Of a stretch of DNA of 64,000 nt, positions 1 to 13,254 are shown piece after piece. This DNA is from Gadus chalcogrammus (lineage: Eukaryota; Chordata; Actinopteri; Gadiformes; Gadidae). The notes beneath the pieces are model-generated. The model was not told where the DNA came from. It saw nothing but the letters and a program-made list of their open reading frames with translations, and searched no databases. The stretch is taken from the NCBI RefSeq assembly GCF_026213295.1, contig NC_079414.1, positions 18,684,980-18,748,979 of the forward strand, written 5' to 3'. The position numbers and the translations under genes were made by a program. Each line of letters opens with the position of its first letter. Positions within the stretch are counted from its first letter, which is position 1.

Positions 1-47
<47 letters not shown>

Positions 48-75
48 TGTGTGTGTGTGTGTGTGTGTGTGTCTG
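1..75 (+). repeat. (GCGT)n/(GT)n microsatellite
   Basis: The window opens in a GCGT tetranucleotide run that changes to GT and then to a run of ten G. It lies inside an intron of the pdlim3-like gene and ends about 25 bases before the first visible splice acceptor, so in the transcript it is a (UG)n tract next to a 3' splice site. Confidence 0.97.
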
Positions 76-100
76 TGTGGGGGGGGGGGTCCAGCCCTAG

Positions 101-1274
101 GACCCTGGCCTCCATCGAGGAGTCTGATGTGTACCGCATGCTGCAGCAGGACCATGAGGAGAGCCAGGAGCCCCGGCAGTCGGGCTCCTTCAAAGCCCTG
201 CAGGAGTTCGTAGACAGCGATGGTACTGACGCCCCGATCTTATCATCATCCCATCACTTTAACGCGCATTCATTTCAGTCATGGATAGTTTGTGAGGTTA
301 TGGTCGATTTCAGCAAGAGCTCAGCAGATGACAGACGACCTTGTTCTTTTTCTACACATTTCATATTTTCATTACCATATTTAACCACGTTCAATTAGTG
401 TACATCCTTGAAATTTGAAATAATGGATTCTTTACTTATTCGATACGACAATTATGTATGTCCTAAAAATGTCAGCCACACATGTGTAACGTGTGTACAA
501 CGTGTCATTTGCGTGTGCTTCATCGTCACTGAAGTGCTGAAGTGACAATGACTGCAGCCCCCTCTTGCATCTCTCATCACTTATAGGCGCTCACACTGCA
601 CTCCTGAGGTTGGCCATCTCATCCCACTGTTCCCATTGTTTGGCCGCAATCATCTTTTCTTTTAAAGCATTCACTTCAAAGGGCTAATTCGTCCGGCAGG
701 TACTCGTCCCATTGTGACCAAGAGCGTGAGAGCCCCCATGACCAAGCCCAACGCACCCACGGGCAACCTACAAAAGCTGCCTCTCTGTGATAAGTGTGGA
801 AACGGCATTGTGTGAGTTTATTTGAATTTATATTTTGCACTGCGATGGTGAGTCGTGAAAAAAGATTGTACAGCTAATGCTATAACTATATAAAAGGAAG
901 AACACGTTTTTATTTGAAACATATATATGGTATTGGCTGGTATCCAAATAAGTATTTTTTCTCTGCAACCAATTAACTAATTATCCTTAATTGGTTTTGG
1001 CGCCACCTTCTGGATGTATTTGACATTGTTTAACATCCTCGTCTTGTTCTTGCTCCTTTTCTCCGTGTGTTTTCTCTGCTCCAGGGGCACCGTTGTAAAA
1101 GCCAGGGATAAGTATCGCCACCCCGGCTGCTTCGTGTGTGCGGACTGTGACGTCAACCTGAAGCAGCAGGGCTACTTCTTTGTGGAGGGCCAGCTGTACT
1201 GTGAGGCTCACGCACGCGCACGGACGAGACCCCCAGAGGGTCACGACCTCGTAACGACTTTTACCTCCGCATAG
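101..1274 (+). CDS. pdlim3: PDZ and LIM domain protein 3-like (ALP), 3' exons
   Basis: This is the 3' end of an ALP/enigma-family cytoskeletal adaptor, which in this family binds alpha-actinin at Z-discs or stress fibres. Three exons are visible: about 101-222, 700-811 and 1085-1274, with GT..AG borders and consistent phases (1, then 2). Exon 1 encodes the segment with VYRMLQQ and [14 protein letters not shown] that precedes the LIM domain in ALP proteins. Exons 2 and 3 encode one LIM domain: CDKC, then HPGC, CADC and CEAH as zinc ligands, followed by a tail with RTRPPEG and a TAG stop. [11 protein letters not shown] and LNLKQ-type spacing fit PDLIM3 better than PDLIM1 or PDLIM4. The N-terminal PDZ domain lies outside the window. 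The first acceptor is ambiguous: it could be the AG at 93-94 or the one at 99-100. The a/b paralogue cannot be assigned. Confidence 0.85.
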
Positions 1275-1560
1275 GCGTCCGTGTTCATGAACATGTTGTA
1301 TAGGGACGTCTATATAACTACACCCACCCACACACATACATAAACACACTCACAAACGTCTACCATTGCGTCATATGTAGAGTTAATCTACATTGTTACG
1401 TTCTGCCACTTATAAGCTTTTACATTGAGTGGCTACACTGACATTTTTTGTCAAAGAGATTTGAGCAGAATTGAAAAACAATTTGATCTGTTCCTCACAT
1501 GCAATAAAACCTGATGGCATGTTCCTCTTTCCTCCTAACATATTGTCAAGACACATAGTG
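1275..1560 (+). other. pdlim3-like 3' UTR with poly(A) signal
   Basis: Non-coding sequence follows the pdlim3-like stop. A canonical AATAAA at 1503-1508 is the likely polyadenylation signal, giving a 3' UTR of about 250 bases. Confidence 0.6.
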
Positions 1561-2884
1561 TCTTCAGATCAGAAAGGGACTATGGAGTGGATGGCTCCAC
1601 GATAGACATCGATTGACATCAACGCTTTTTAAAAATAATTATTGTAAAAGCACATTTTAACATTGCTACACTTTATCGACATTAAGTACAATGTCATCAA
1701 AATGAACAAACATATTACCTTATTTAAGAAAGGGACGATTGAGTGATTAGCTCAACAATAACTGCAAATACACTTGTATTGCTGTACTATTTTGAACTGA
1801 ATTAATAATAAGAATATTGATAATAAAGAATTGAGTTAAACACTGAAGTTGCACTGGAGTCCCTGTTTTATCTATAAATCATATAAAACCCATCATGACA
1901 ATATGTATGTAGAAAGATGCTGAAGATGAAGATGCTGACCATACTACTTTGTTGTGCAATTTGAGGTCCCCCTTTTTGCCTTGTCTGTTCATGAGTAGAA
2001 AGTAGATCAAGGGCTAGGGTTCGGAACACCACGTTCCTTTTGACTTCTAAATGTCTCTAAGCCCAACAGTAAGGCAACACATTTTACATGGAAGATTCTT
2101 AAGGAGTTAGGATCAAGATTAAGATTGCTTTTTATGAAGTCATTACAGTATTTCCTCTCCACAACAGGCTTCGGGTCGTCTCTCACGTCTCTTGCTTCTC
2201 CCAATAAGTCCTTTTTAGCAAATGTCACCTATCCACTGCTCAGATGGGTTCTAAGATACATAATACGCCCAGTTAAAATTAAACATTCTTTCAAAAAGTC
2301 AGATTCTTGTACATGAACAATCGAACCACATTAAATGCTTTTAAATGAATTTGTTAATAACATTGAACCATCAATGGAACTCGATTAAATCCAATTTCAC
2401 AGTAATTGTTTCATCTGGACAATGCAACCTTTTACATGATAAAAAATTACTGATTCGAATCCCCTTCTAACATTGCCACTTCGTTCCCATATGTCCAGCT
2501 TGTAATGGTATTTTGGTGTCGGCCAACAGAGGGTGCTAGAGCCTTTATTTCAGTGCCTGTTGTATCAATCGTGAACGCAGTGGCGGATTATGTTGGTCAT
2601 TGGCCCCTATGCTCTATTTGTGTGAGGCCCCCTTACTGATCGCGCAAAATAACTTAAACTTCAAACAAAAAAATTATAAATGTGCAAAAGCGTTCTAGGA
2701 ATATTTCATGGCCCACACGCACGCACTTGGGGCGCACTGGCACACACACACCCATTGAGACAGACTGTACTAAAACAATTATACAGAATGATACAGAAAA
2801 TAGTGTGAATTTGCTATAGTGCAGCGACCGACATTCACAGCGCAACTGCAAGCTGGTAACAGCTTTTAGCATTCTAATGGTGTT

Positions 2885-3291
2885 TTCGAGATGCCTCGTA
2901 CACCACCCACACAAGTTGCTCTTGTGACTGAATTTCCTGGCTTTTAGCACTCATAGCTTTCCCGTTTGTCTTTGTTAGGCATTGGGTAGTCATTGTAATT
3001 GTTAGCTACATTAGCCTCTTTACTTTGTATTTAACACACAGCAATTTGTTAATAAAAAAACCAACATTAAAATGACCAGCATGGTAGAAATACAAAGAAA
3101 TACATCTCTTTACGGGCGCAGCCATTTTTGTTTGTCGAATCGTACGGTCAACCTCACTGAACTCTGTTGACTCTCAGAATCCCGAGTGGGACGGACCTAA
3201 AGGGGGTGTGCCTCGGTGAAATGCCGCAAAAAAGCTGGGAGATTTCCCACTTTTTGCAACTTGTGCGGGTGGTGTATGAGGCATCTCGAAC
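2885..3291. repeat. Diverged inverted repeat, possible foldback/MITE
   Basis: The segment 2887-2922 (containing GAGATGCCTCGTACACC) is the reverse complement, with about two mismatches, of 3256-3291 (containing GGTGTATGAGGCATCTC). Similarity continues weakly inward from both arms. The arms lie about 330 bases apart and the interior has no coding content. This could be a diverged foldback transposon or two opposed copies of one repeat. Confidence 0.55.
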
Positions 3292-4287
3292 AAACCATGA
3301 ATGGGAAATTTACTTTCGGAACCAGAGCTGTTCAAAAAGGGGGCGGTCACTGTTGCGCTCTATTGCTGTTGCCGGCAATCGAGACAGTCATACCGTTGGA
3401 ATTTTGAACGGATGCATAAAATGGTCGAAGCACCTGAAATAGTTTTTCTTCCCAAATAGCTGTCAGGTTCAGTTCAGCCATTAACCATGAATCAAGAGTT
3501 GCGTGCTAGCCCAATATATTTAAATATTATTAGAAAAAGATTCCACAGTGGATTGTTTTGGTTTTTTGTTTAAACAAGTTATTATAGCCTTTCAGTGTAG
3601 ACATTGCAACATTGCAAAAAAAAAATTTTACCCATTTCTTATCCATTTATGTCTGGATCTCAATTTCTGGGAGCCAGTAAAACAAAAAGACAAAGAAAAC
3701 GCATTTGAAAGTTTTTACGGTTTAAATAAGCATTTGGGATATGTATAAATATCTTAGTTTCTTTATCCTTTTAATTCAATTTATATTGGAATGGTTGAAG
3801 GGTACTCAAATATATTAAAGGATGCGCCCTATTCAATGGTCTGCCTTCGATTTCAAGGGTACCATTCTTTATAGACAGCCAACCAGCTAATATAATTATA
3901 GGCCTACCACCTTCACATGCAAAGCCACTTATTCTTTTAATCAATGCATATTATCTGTTGTCTGTAGAAGAATAGAAAGCAAGAGACACAGCTGTGGCTT
4001 CAATGTCCCCTGCTTTATATGAATCCCGGAGGAACGAAGGCAGCAAGCAAAATAAATGAAATTACTTATTTCCATAAAACAATTAAAGGAGAACCTTTAT
4101 GACAGCTTGTCAATCTTTGTATTGATTTATTGGAGTCTTCTGGAACTATATGGAACTCACTTTGGATTTAGATGAAAAAACAATTTGAAATCTGCTCATG
4201 CGCACACCAAGGTATCCCCGGTCACAAACTGTTCCCAAGATTTACTATTTATTCATTCAGCAAATGTTTTTTTCTCTAATGAATTTA

Positions 4288-4495
4288 GGCAAGGCAACTT
4301 TATTTATGTAGCAATTTTCATACACAAGGTAGAGTCAGAGTGCTTCACATAGAAGCATCGTCATACAATAAAATTAAATAAAATAAAATAGATAAGTAAT
4401 AGAAAACAAAGGCAAAGTAAAAGAAAAATGCATTGTAGAATGTCCAATGTATTTAAGATTTGGCAGAAAGCTTAAGCAAACATAAAAGTCTTAAT
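4288..4495 (-). mobile_element. LINE 3' tail (CR1/L2-like), minus strand
   Basis: The sequence reads on the minus strand as the end of a non-LTR retrotransposon. It matches the plus-strand copy at 10800-11333, sharing the segment AAGACTTTTATGTTTGC and the 'TTCACAT..AAGTGC..TTGCCTTGCC' terminal block. It is a 5'-truncated copy with no intact reading frame. Confidence 0.65.
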
Positions 4496-4499
4496 TTAG

Positions 4500-5104
4500 A
4501 TACATGTCATTATGGAGCAGGTGTCACAGATTGTACAGGGAGGTGAACCCAAGTGCAGCGATCAGACTGGGGGTAGGTGCAGAAGGAACCTTTACTTTGT
4601 CAAAACACGCAGACAGAAACAAATCTACAACCAACAAGGAACCAAGAAAATGAGCAGAACCTAGGTTACTAATACATGGCACACAGGTGACTAATTAACA
4701 CAGGGGGCCAACATTAGACTTACAACACTAAGCAACAAGAGTTAGCAATAGGTATTGAGTGTGGTTGGGTCAGGCTGGTTACAGGAGGTATTGGAATCTT
4801 GCTCAATGATGCCGAAAGGGTAGGCTGTGGTCATTGGAGATTGAACCAAGGACCTTTCAGCTGGGAGTCAAACACCTCAGAATATCCTTAAGCTTTAAAA
4901 CGCTTTTTAGTAAACATAGTATATGTATATATGTATAGTATTGATTCTTTAATAAAATAACATTTATTTTAATTTAGGCAACAGGATTTTTCATATTATT
5001 TACTTACTATTACTTACCACCACACCATTTAGTAGATAAGGTTCACACAACTTGCATAAATACATCTTACACTAATCCGCCACTTGTTCACATTGTACAT
5101 GTAT
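4500..5104. other. Non-coding spacer, probably repeat-derived
   Basis: There is no gene. Between 4515 and 4720 the sequence (tgtcacagattgtacaggg and following) has the look of a dispersed repeat, but no second copy was found in this window to prove it. The rest is AT-rich spacer. Confidence 0.4.
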
Positions 5105-5590
5105 GCCTCGTTTCCACCTAGTGGTGCGGTACTAAACAGGCCGTCCGTTGATTGGTCGACCGAATTGTCACTTCCGTGGGACAGAAGAAGAACAAAAACG
5201 AAACAGCACCCGCAAGGTATTTCTGCAAAGGCTATACCTTCGTTTATTGAAGAAAATGTCCCAAAAAAAATTTTTTTGCCGTCCTTCTTGGACGTCCTCC
5301 ATTGTTGCTCTTTGTTTAATGTGTCGCGTTCTTCTCATTTAATTGATTTTAGCAGGCTTCACTGTATCACGCTGCTATGGTGCCAAAATGCTTACGTAGC
5401 TACCCGCGGCTATCGCCATCTGGCTTAAACCCCGCCCTACCATAACAAAGTGTACTGTCAGCAGTTGAAACGTGAGGCAGATTTAGCATAACCGAGCTGT
5501 CCCGCTCCGAGCCGCAAGGTACCGCCCCATTTTGCATGTTCACCCAAAGAGGGTAAGGTGTCCCAATTCTTGTTTGGATAGAGGGGTACG
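5105..5590. mobile_element. Non-autonomous DNA transposon remnant
   Basis: It begins with CCTCGTTTCCACCTAGTGG. The interior block CCGAGCCGCAAGGTACCGCC resembles dispersed fish elements that carry 'cctcgtttccacc' termini. The right terminus is not clearly preserved. The superfamily (hAT or PIF-Harbinger) is not settled from sequence alone. Confidence 0.45.
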
Positions 5591-5968
5591 AACAAGTGGT
5601 AGGCCTCAATGTCCCTCAAAATGAAGGTTTCTCCGAGTGGCACACTCCAAGTGGCCTGGTGAATGATGCGTGTTCTTTAGTATTTTATGACTTTATGATG
5701 TTATTATGTATGATAGATTGATAGAGTGAAACACATGAGTTATGAACGATTTGCATGATAATACCACTATTTCCATAGTAGGCAATTTGATGATTTGCTG
5801 TTGAGAACCGCGAAAGGATGCCTACAGCCCACGCAACAGAAACCACCTCTTCTGAAGACGGCATTGTGAGATTCAAAATGTCCTGAAACAAACTTGTTGC
5901 ATGTCTATGTAAACGCCACTAGTGTCTACTGCTGACGTAGCAGGCTCTTAAAGGGTTGTCCTATTTCA

Positions 5969-6415
5969 CTAGCCTGGTGTTGCCAGGCTAACCTCTCTGT
6001 TTATTCACACTTTGACCAACGGGCCAGACCAAAATGCCTCTGGACGCAATTGGATAGGCCTACAACCAATCATCGACCCCAAACGGTCAACGCAGCACTA
6101 AGCGATGAATAAACATCAGTGACATCTTTCTTCTTAACAAAAGCTTTAGGTGCACTCGTTTGTTCTTGTTTAAGTGAAAACATACCATCCGGTTTGTTTA
6201 ATACCGTCTCGACAGCGGAATCAACAGACTGCTCTACATCAGCAGCAGCCATCTTTGTTGTTGTTGTTCCTTTGCACCTTCATCTAATTTATTCAGCCTC
6301 ATATTAGATACAATGTTGAGATTGGCTGGTCCATCTCAAAACTGGCAGCAATCTTTTTAATTGTAGAGCAAATTAAACATCAGCTCGCGACATTCGCCTG
6401 TTTCCCAGGCTACCT
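5969..6415. mobile_element. DNA transposon-like repeat with TAGCCTGG ends
   Basis: The left end contains the small palindrome AGCCTGGTGTTGCCAGGCTA (5971-5990). The right end carries CCCAGGCTA near 6405. The internal segment with GGACGCAATTGGATAGG and TACAACCAATC recurs in diverged form at 25903-26000, so this is an interspersed family. No transposase frame is present. Confidence 0.5.
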
Positions 6416-6769
6416 TTTCACAGGGGAAGATTTCAAGCACTACCCCCTCGTGACTCCGTTCCAAAGGGCAAGTTTAAAGCAAGTGGGGTAAAAATAAAAT
6501 TGGGATTAGGCCTGAAACTTGCCGGACCAAACCTTTTTTTCCTAAGCGGTGTAACACAGTGGTACCCGGCCTTAAAGTTTCAGAGTCGCGTTTAACTTTC
6601 CTGAGACCACCCATTGTATCCCGTTTCGAGTTGGTCTTCCCTGCTACAGAGACAACTCTGAAACAGTGTTGCAAGGCCAAACGTGAATTGGCACAAATTT
6701 TTCCCTCTCTACCTACTGTGACACTTATATTTAGCCTTTTCCACTGACTGAAAATGTAGGCAGGTAACT

Positions 6770-7918
6770 TCACACATTTGTAGCTTTGAAATCGGAGCAA
6801 ACAGCGACTTCCCTTTGAATTGGCCTGCTCGTGGTGTTACTTGACCTGCTGTAGTTAAAGTCACATTTACACACCCTGCGGAAAGCGTTGCGGTAGCTGT
6901 TGTTCATCCACCCGTACAGGATCGGGTTGACACAGGTGGAGCACATGGCCATGATATGAAACACAGTGAAAAGCAGTTTGAAGTCTTTCAGATCCAGAAC
7001 ACTGCTGTCGATGTCAATGGCCAACTGGACCGCGTGGAACGGCAACCAAGTCACGGCGAACACCACCACCACGGTCACCAGCATCTTCGTTGTCTTCCTC
7101 CGCCGTCTGTGGCGGTCGTTGCGACCTCCTGGGCTGCTGCTGTGCTTCTTCAACATGCTCCAGATGCGCAGGTAGGCGAAGGAGTTGACCGCCAGGGGGA
7201 GCCCGTACTGAACCAGCAGCATGCAGATGCTGTACATCATTCCGTCCATGCTGCTCCCGGGCCACTGCTCGGCGCACACCTCGATGCTCGCGCCGGGCGA
7301 GAGGTCCAACGTAACGTACTCCCGGAAGACGGCGAGCGGGCTGGCGAGCAGGGCGCTGACGGCCCACGTGGCGACGATAACCAGGGCGCACATGTCCTTG
7401 GACATCTTGGGCTCCAGGTGGTACACGATGCTCCTGTGGCGGTCGAGGGCGATGATGTTGAAGGTGATGGTGGACACGTGCACAGCCATGGCCTGCGCGC
7501 ACGGCAGCACGAAGCACAGCACGCGGCCGAACTTCCACTCGCCGTAGAGGGTGTGCACGAGTGTGAAAGGGAGGCACAGGGTGTTCATGAACAAGTCGGA
7601 CACGGCCAGGTTGACGATGAAGAAGTTGGTGACGGTCCGTAACGTTTTGAACTTGTAGACCACGTATATCACCAGCGCGTTGCCCACCACTCCGAACACT
7701 ATGATGGTGATGTAGGCGAGGATGAGGACCACTTGCACCCCGAACAGCTGGGTGCTGTCCCCCACTCCCGCCAGGTGGTGGTCGTCCGGGGCAAGTGGAG
7801 TTCCTGCTGAAGAACATTGGTCGCAGGACTCTACGGCGTATTCAGGAGCTTCAATGTGTGTCCCATTGTGTGGAGGGACGGACTCCATCGCCATCTGTAG
7901 ACGTCCCGAGTCATTCAT
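6770..7918 (-). CDS. npy2r: Neuropeptide Y receptor type 2
   Basis: A class A GPCR for neuropeptide Y and peptide YY, normally Gi-coupled at the plasma membrane. It is a single coding exon of 382 residues, as usual for Y2. Seven membrane segments are evident, with TM1 at about 61-87 and TM7 at about 313-335. Visible marks are an N-glycosylation site NGT (18-20), Cys135 in TM3 paired with Cys215 in loop 2, DRH at 159-161 in place of DRY, and NPILY at 331-335. Cys350 and Cys352 are candidate palmitoylation sites. The C-terminus ends in KATNV, close to the human Y2 ending. Loop 3 is basic (RHRRRRK). The ATG at 7918 is a real ATG; a second in-frame ATG pair lies nine codons in. Synteny with lrat and fgg argues for Y2 rather than Y7, but the fish duplicate npy2rl is not excluded. 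Confidence 0.92.
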   Translation of the reverse strand: MNDSGRLQMAMESVPPHNGTHIEAPEYAVESCDQCSSAGTPLAPDDHHLAGVGDSTQLFGVQVVLILAYITIIVFGVVGNALVIYVVYKFKTLRTVTNFFIVNLAVSDLFMNTLCLPFTLVHTLYGEWKFGRVLCFVLPCAQAMAVHVSTITFNIIALDRHRSIVYHLEPKMSKDMCALVIVATWAVSALLASPLAVFREYVTLDLSPGASIEVCAEQWPGSSMDGMMYSICMLLVQYGLPLAVNSFAYLRIWSMLKKHSSSPGGRNDRHRRRRKTTKMLVTVVVVFAVTWLPFHAVQLAIDIDSSVLDLKDFKLLFTVFHIMAMCSTCVNPILYGWMNNSYRNAFRRVCKCDFNYSRSSNTTSRPIQREVAVCSDFKATNV

Positions 7919-10399
<2,481 letters not shown>

Positions 10400-10450
10400 T
10401 GGATGCTACTTTATGAATGTCACAGTGTGACATTCATAAAGCAGCATCCA
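10400..10450. repeat. Near-perfect 51-nt palindrome (hairpin 1)
   Basis: The arms 10400-10424 and 10426-10450 are reverse complements with a single mismatch, around a one-base centre at 10425. The core reads GAATGTCACAGTGTGACATTC. Confidence 0.93.
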
Positions 10451-10460
10451 ATATTGTTAT

Positions 10461-10528
10461 TATCCAATATTGTCGACGGATCTGCAGTGTGACAGTCACA
10501 CTGCAGATTCCGTCGACAATATTGGATA
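10461..10528. repeat. Near-perfect 68-nt palindrome (hairpin 2)
   Basis: The arms run from TATCCAATATTGTCGACGGA at 10461 to TCCGTCGACAATATTGGATA ending at 10528. One base is bulged, and the centre is a short loop at GACAGTC. Both hairpins share the word ATCCAATATTG at their facing ends, ten bases apart. Confidence 0.93.
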
Positions 10529-10799
10529 TGCTCAGTTTTCTGTCTTCCTTTTTCATCCTTTTTCTGTGCTGCTATTTTCTACAGAATCATTAACCTGTAC
10601 ACCTCTTCTATAGTGTTGCATTTATTCAATACTATTAATTTGAGCATGACCCTGGTATCATAATGTCCTCTGCGGCCTCATCTGTACAAACCAACCGTTA
10701 GAAGGCACTCTCAATGTACAGCCCTAAAAAAAAAAAAATTGATCGATAAGAGAAATGTAATATGTATGATAAGTTGAAAGATTAAGATAATATTTAGCG

Positions 10800-11333
10800 T
10801 TTTATAGCTTATCCCCAGAGTAAATACGAAACATGGGAAAGCAGGATCTAGTTACTATGCAACAAATAGCTGGAACAAACTCCAAGGATTGAAGACTTGC
10901 CCAACTCTGACCAATTTTAAAACAAGACTGAAGACTTTTATGTTTGCTTTAGCTTTCTGCTAAATCTTAAATACATTGCACTTTCAAAAAAAGTCCTTTT
11001 TAACTTTACCTTTATTTTCTATTTTTACCAGAGGGATACATGATCTGAGAAAGGATAAGGGGTTGAGACCCAAGTTCTGTCTGGGTTAGAGTCCCAGAGA
11101 AAGGACCAAGTTCCTTTAGGTCGGGTTGGAGAGAATGTTGATCTGATCTTAAACGCATTGCACTTTCTAAAATGCTTTTTTAATTTTGCCTTTATTTTCT
11201 ATCTATTTTGCAATTTTTTTTGCATGTTTTCTATTAATTAATTTTATTGTATGACAATGTTTATATGTGAAGCACTTTGAGTCTGCCTTGTGTATGAAAA
11301 GTGCTACATAAATAAATTTGCCTTGCCTTAAAC
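10800..11333 (+). mobile_element. LINE 3' end (CR1/L2-like), 5'-truncated
   Basis: The segment at about 10842-10965 can be read as the C-terminal end of a non-LTR ORF2, with the typical 'WNKL..LTNFKTRLKTFMF' layout and a stop. It is followed by a 3' UTR that ends in the block GTGAAGCACTTTGAGTCTGC and a TTGCCTTGCC terminus. It is the same family as the minus-strand copy at 4288-4495. A partly repeated segment (CATTGCACTTTC at 10976 and 11156) suggests an internal duplication of the tail. Confidence 0.7.
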
Positions 11334-11817
11334 CTGCACCATTTCAATTTACTTTTGCATCCAGTGGATTCAGTTGTAGCTACATTAATGCTTTATCGTT
11401 TTTAGATGATCATCTGTGATTTTCCCAAGGTGGGAACCACAATAAAACAAATGATAGAGAAAAACTTCATGGATGGATTGACTCGTGAGTGTTGCTTCGA
11501 TATTTATTTTAGAAAACTTTTATAGTCAAAATGTACCTGAGAAAAGAAGGTAAATTTGTCTATGTTGTTTTTTGTTGGAATAGTACGCGTGTCCCAGGTC
11601 CCCGGGAGCAGTGCATACTTCCGCAATCCACCAGTGCTCAGCGGCCAAGCCTGGTATTACAGCTGTTTTAGCGGGCTGTGGACGGGTCCCCACCGAGGTC
11701 CGGAAGTAGATATCGCCGTTCACTCCAAAACAAGTGGGGAACAGGAATGTGTCCCAAGTTGAAAAATTTCAACTATGCGCCAATCAACGTGGGCACCGCC
11801 CACATTCCCACGGCACC

Positions 11818-11830
11818 GTGTATATAAGGC
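11818..11830 (+). promoter_or_regulatory. TATA box of the DIRS-like element
   Basis: TATATAAGG lies about 70 bases upstream of the gag-like ATG, in a position consistent with an internal promoter for the element. Confidence 0.5.
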
Positions 11831-11892
11831 GGCGCAAACCACCGCCCATCCTTCCTTTTCTTTCAGCAATTTGTACTGATCAACGAAGAGAT

Positions 11893-13179
11893 ATGACTTC
11901 CAACGAAAAGATGACATATGGCAGCGGCGTGGGCGAGGCCACGGACCAACGGCCCTTTTCAGGGCCACTGGAGAGCGCTCCTGTGAGGGCTGGCAGGCCC
12001 TTTTCAGGGCCTCAGTGCGCCTCCTGTCCCGCTTCCCTGGCGCCGGGTGACGGACACTGGGCGTGTTTCAGGTGCCTCGGCGCTGAACACGCCGCGGCTG
12101 CCTTGCTTGCCAGCGCCTCCTGCGCCGCCTGCCGCGCGCTGCCTGAAGAGGGGCTCCTCTCCAGGCATTTATTTTTCTCCCCGTCTGTGTATTTCGCTGA
12201 GGCCATCGACATCTTCGGGGCCGGAGTTCCGGACGCCCAGGACGCCGGCGAGCACTTCGAGGTTGACGACGTTGCCTCCTTGGACAACGTCTTTCCCGGC
12301 TCTGCGTCCGAGTTCTCCCGCCCCAGGGCTTCCACCGAAGCCACCATCGTCCCGGGGGAGAGACCGCGCCAGATGGCCGATCTCTTCGGTGAGATCATGG
12401 GTGAGGCGGCGACCATCAAGGGTATCCCTATGCCAGCCCCGCCACTCGCCCCCATGTCGGATGACATGCAGGACGAGTGTTTTCGCACCCTGTCTTCCTC
12501 CCGGTGGGTTACCCAGTGCCCCCTGTTCCCACCGGTTCAGCACATTTTCACAGCTGCGGGTGGGGACCCCTCTACTCTGAAGGCCCCGGTGAGGGCCGTC
12601 ACTGACTTCACCAGAGTGGAAGGGTGGGCTGATACTCAGGCAAGGTGCATCCCTCGCCTGGAGCCTTCCCTGGCAGCGCTTCGCTGTCCGGGCGCCGGAT
12701 GGCGTCCTAACGAGAAACCGCTGCCCCCCGATCGCCTCCAGAAGCAGATTGCCGGCCTGACGGACAGGGTGTTCGTCTGTGCCTCGCAGTCTGCGGTGGC
12801 GGTCAACAACATCGCCCTGCTCTCCTCTGCCATGGTCTCCTTGTCGGCTTGCAGGGAGGCTTACGGCCCGGAGGAGGCCGCGAGATGGCTGACGGTTTCC
12901 TGCTTCTCCAGCGCCATCCTTCAGCTGTGCCAGCCGGTAGCCGTTTCGGCTGGCCCGCATATGGCGTGGGCCACCATGATCCAGAGGGCCATATGGCTCT
13001 CTCACACCGCGGTTCCGGAACTAGAGCGTGCCTGCCTCGTCCAGGGCCCATTAGCTCCGGATGGACTATTTTTGCCCCGGTTCTCGGAGTTGCTCGCTCA
13101 CCAGCAGTCCGTCCGTGAGAATCGTTCCCGGTTCGGGGCGATTCTCATGGGCTCCTCCCACCAGCAGGCCGGGAGGTAG
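11893..13179 (+). CDS. Gag-like ORF1 of the DIRS-like element
   Basis: An open frame of 428 codons from the first real ATG at 11893. The N-terminal third has a cysteine/histidine-rich cluster: CASC, then CFRC, GAEH and CAAC. This layout is typical of fish DIRS gag proteins and probably binds nucleic acid. The C-terminal half has no recognised fold. It is the only intact frame left in the element and ends about 75 bases before the pol remnants. It is presumably no longer mobile by itself, because the pol part is broken. Confidence 0.75.
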   Translation: MTSNEKMTYGSGVGEATDQRPFSGPLESAPVRAGRPFSGPQCASCPASLAPGDGHWACFRCLGAEHAAAALLASASCAACRALPEEGLLSRHLFFSPSVYFAEAIDIFGAGVPDAQDAGEHFEVDDVASLDNVFPGSASEFSRPRASTEATIVPGERPRQMADLFGEIMGEAATIKGIPMPAPPLAPMSDDMQDECFRTLSSSRWVTQCPLFPPVQHIFTAAGGDPSTLKAPVRAVTDFTRVEGWADTQARCIPRLEPSLAALRCPGAGWRPNEKPLPPDRLQKQIAGLTDRVFVCASQSAVAVNNIALLSSAMVSLSACREAYGPEEAARWLTVSCFSSAILQLCQPVAVSAGPHMAWATMIQRAIWLSHTAVPELERACLVQGPLAPDGLFLPRFSELLAHQQSVRENRSRFGAILMGSSHQQAGR

Positions 13180-13254
13180 CGTCTAGACAGCTCGCTGTTT
13201 GTACAGCGACTAGCTCTGTGACGTCTACCACGCTCGCTGAGCCTCCTCCCTTTC

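Larger units (their letters stand above)
1561..6769. other. Intergenic region between pdlim3 and npy2r
   Basis: No exon is convincing here. The stretch is AT-rich and holds diverged repeats listed separately: a direct repeat near 1572 and 1728, an inverted repeat at 2885-3291, a LINE tail at 4288-4495 and two DNA-transposon remnants at 5105-5590 and 5969-6415. Open frames within it are short and have no recognisable domain. Confidence 0.6.

Noticed and set aside
6956..7642. 228-codon frame antisense to npy2r
   Set aside because: It mirrors GC-rich receptor codons, has no domain, and the receptor on the other strand is clear.
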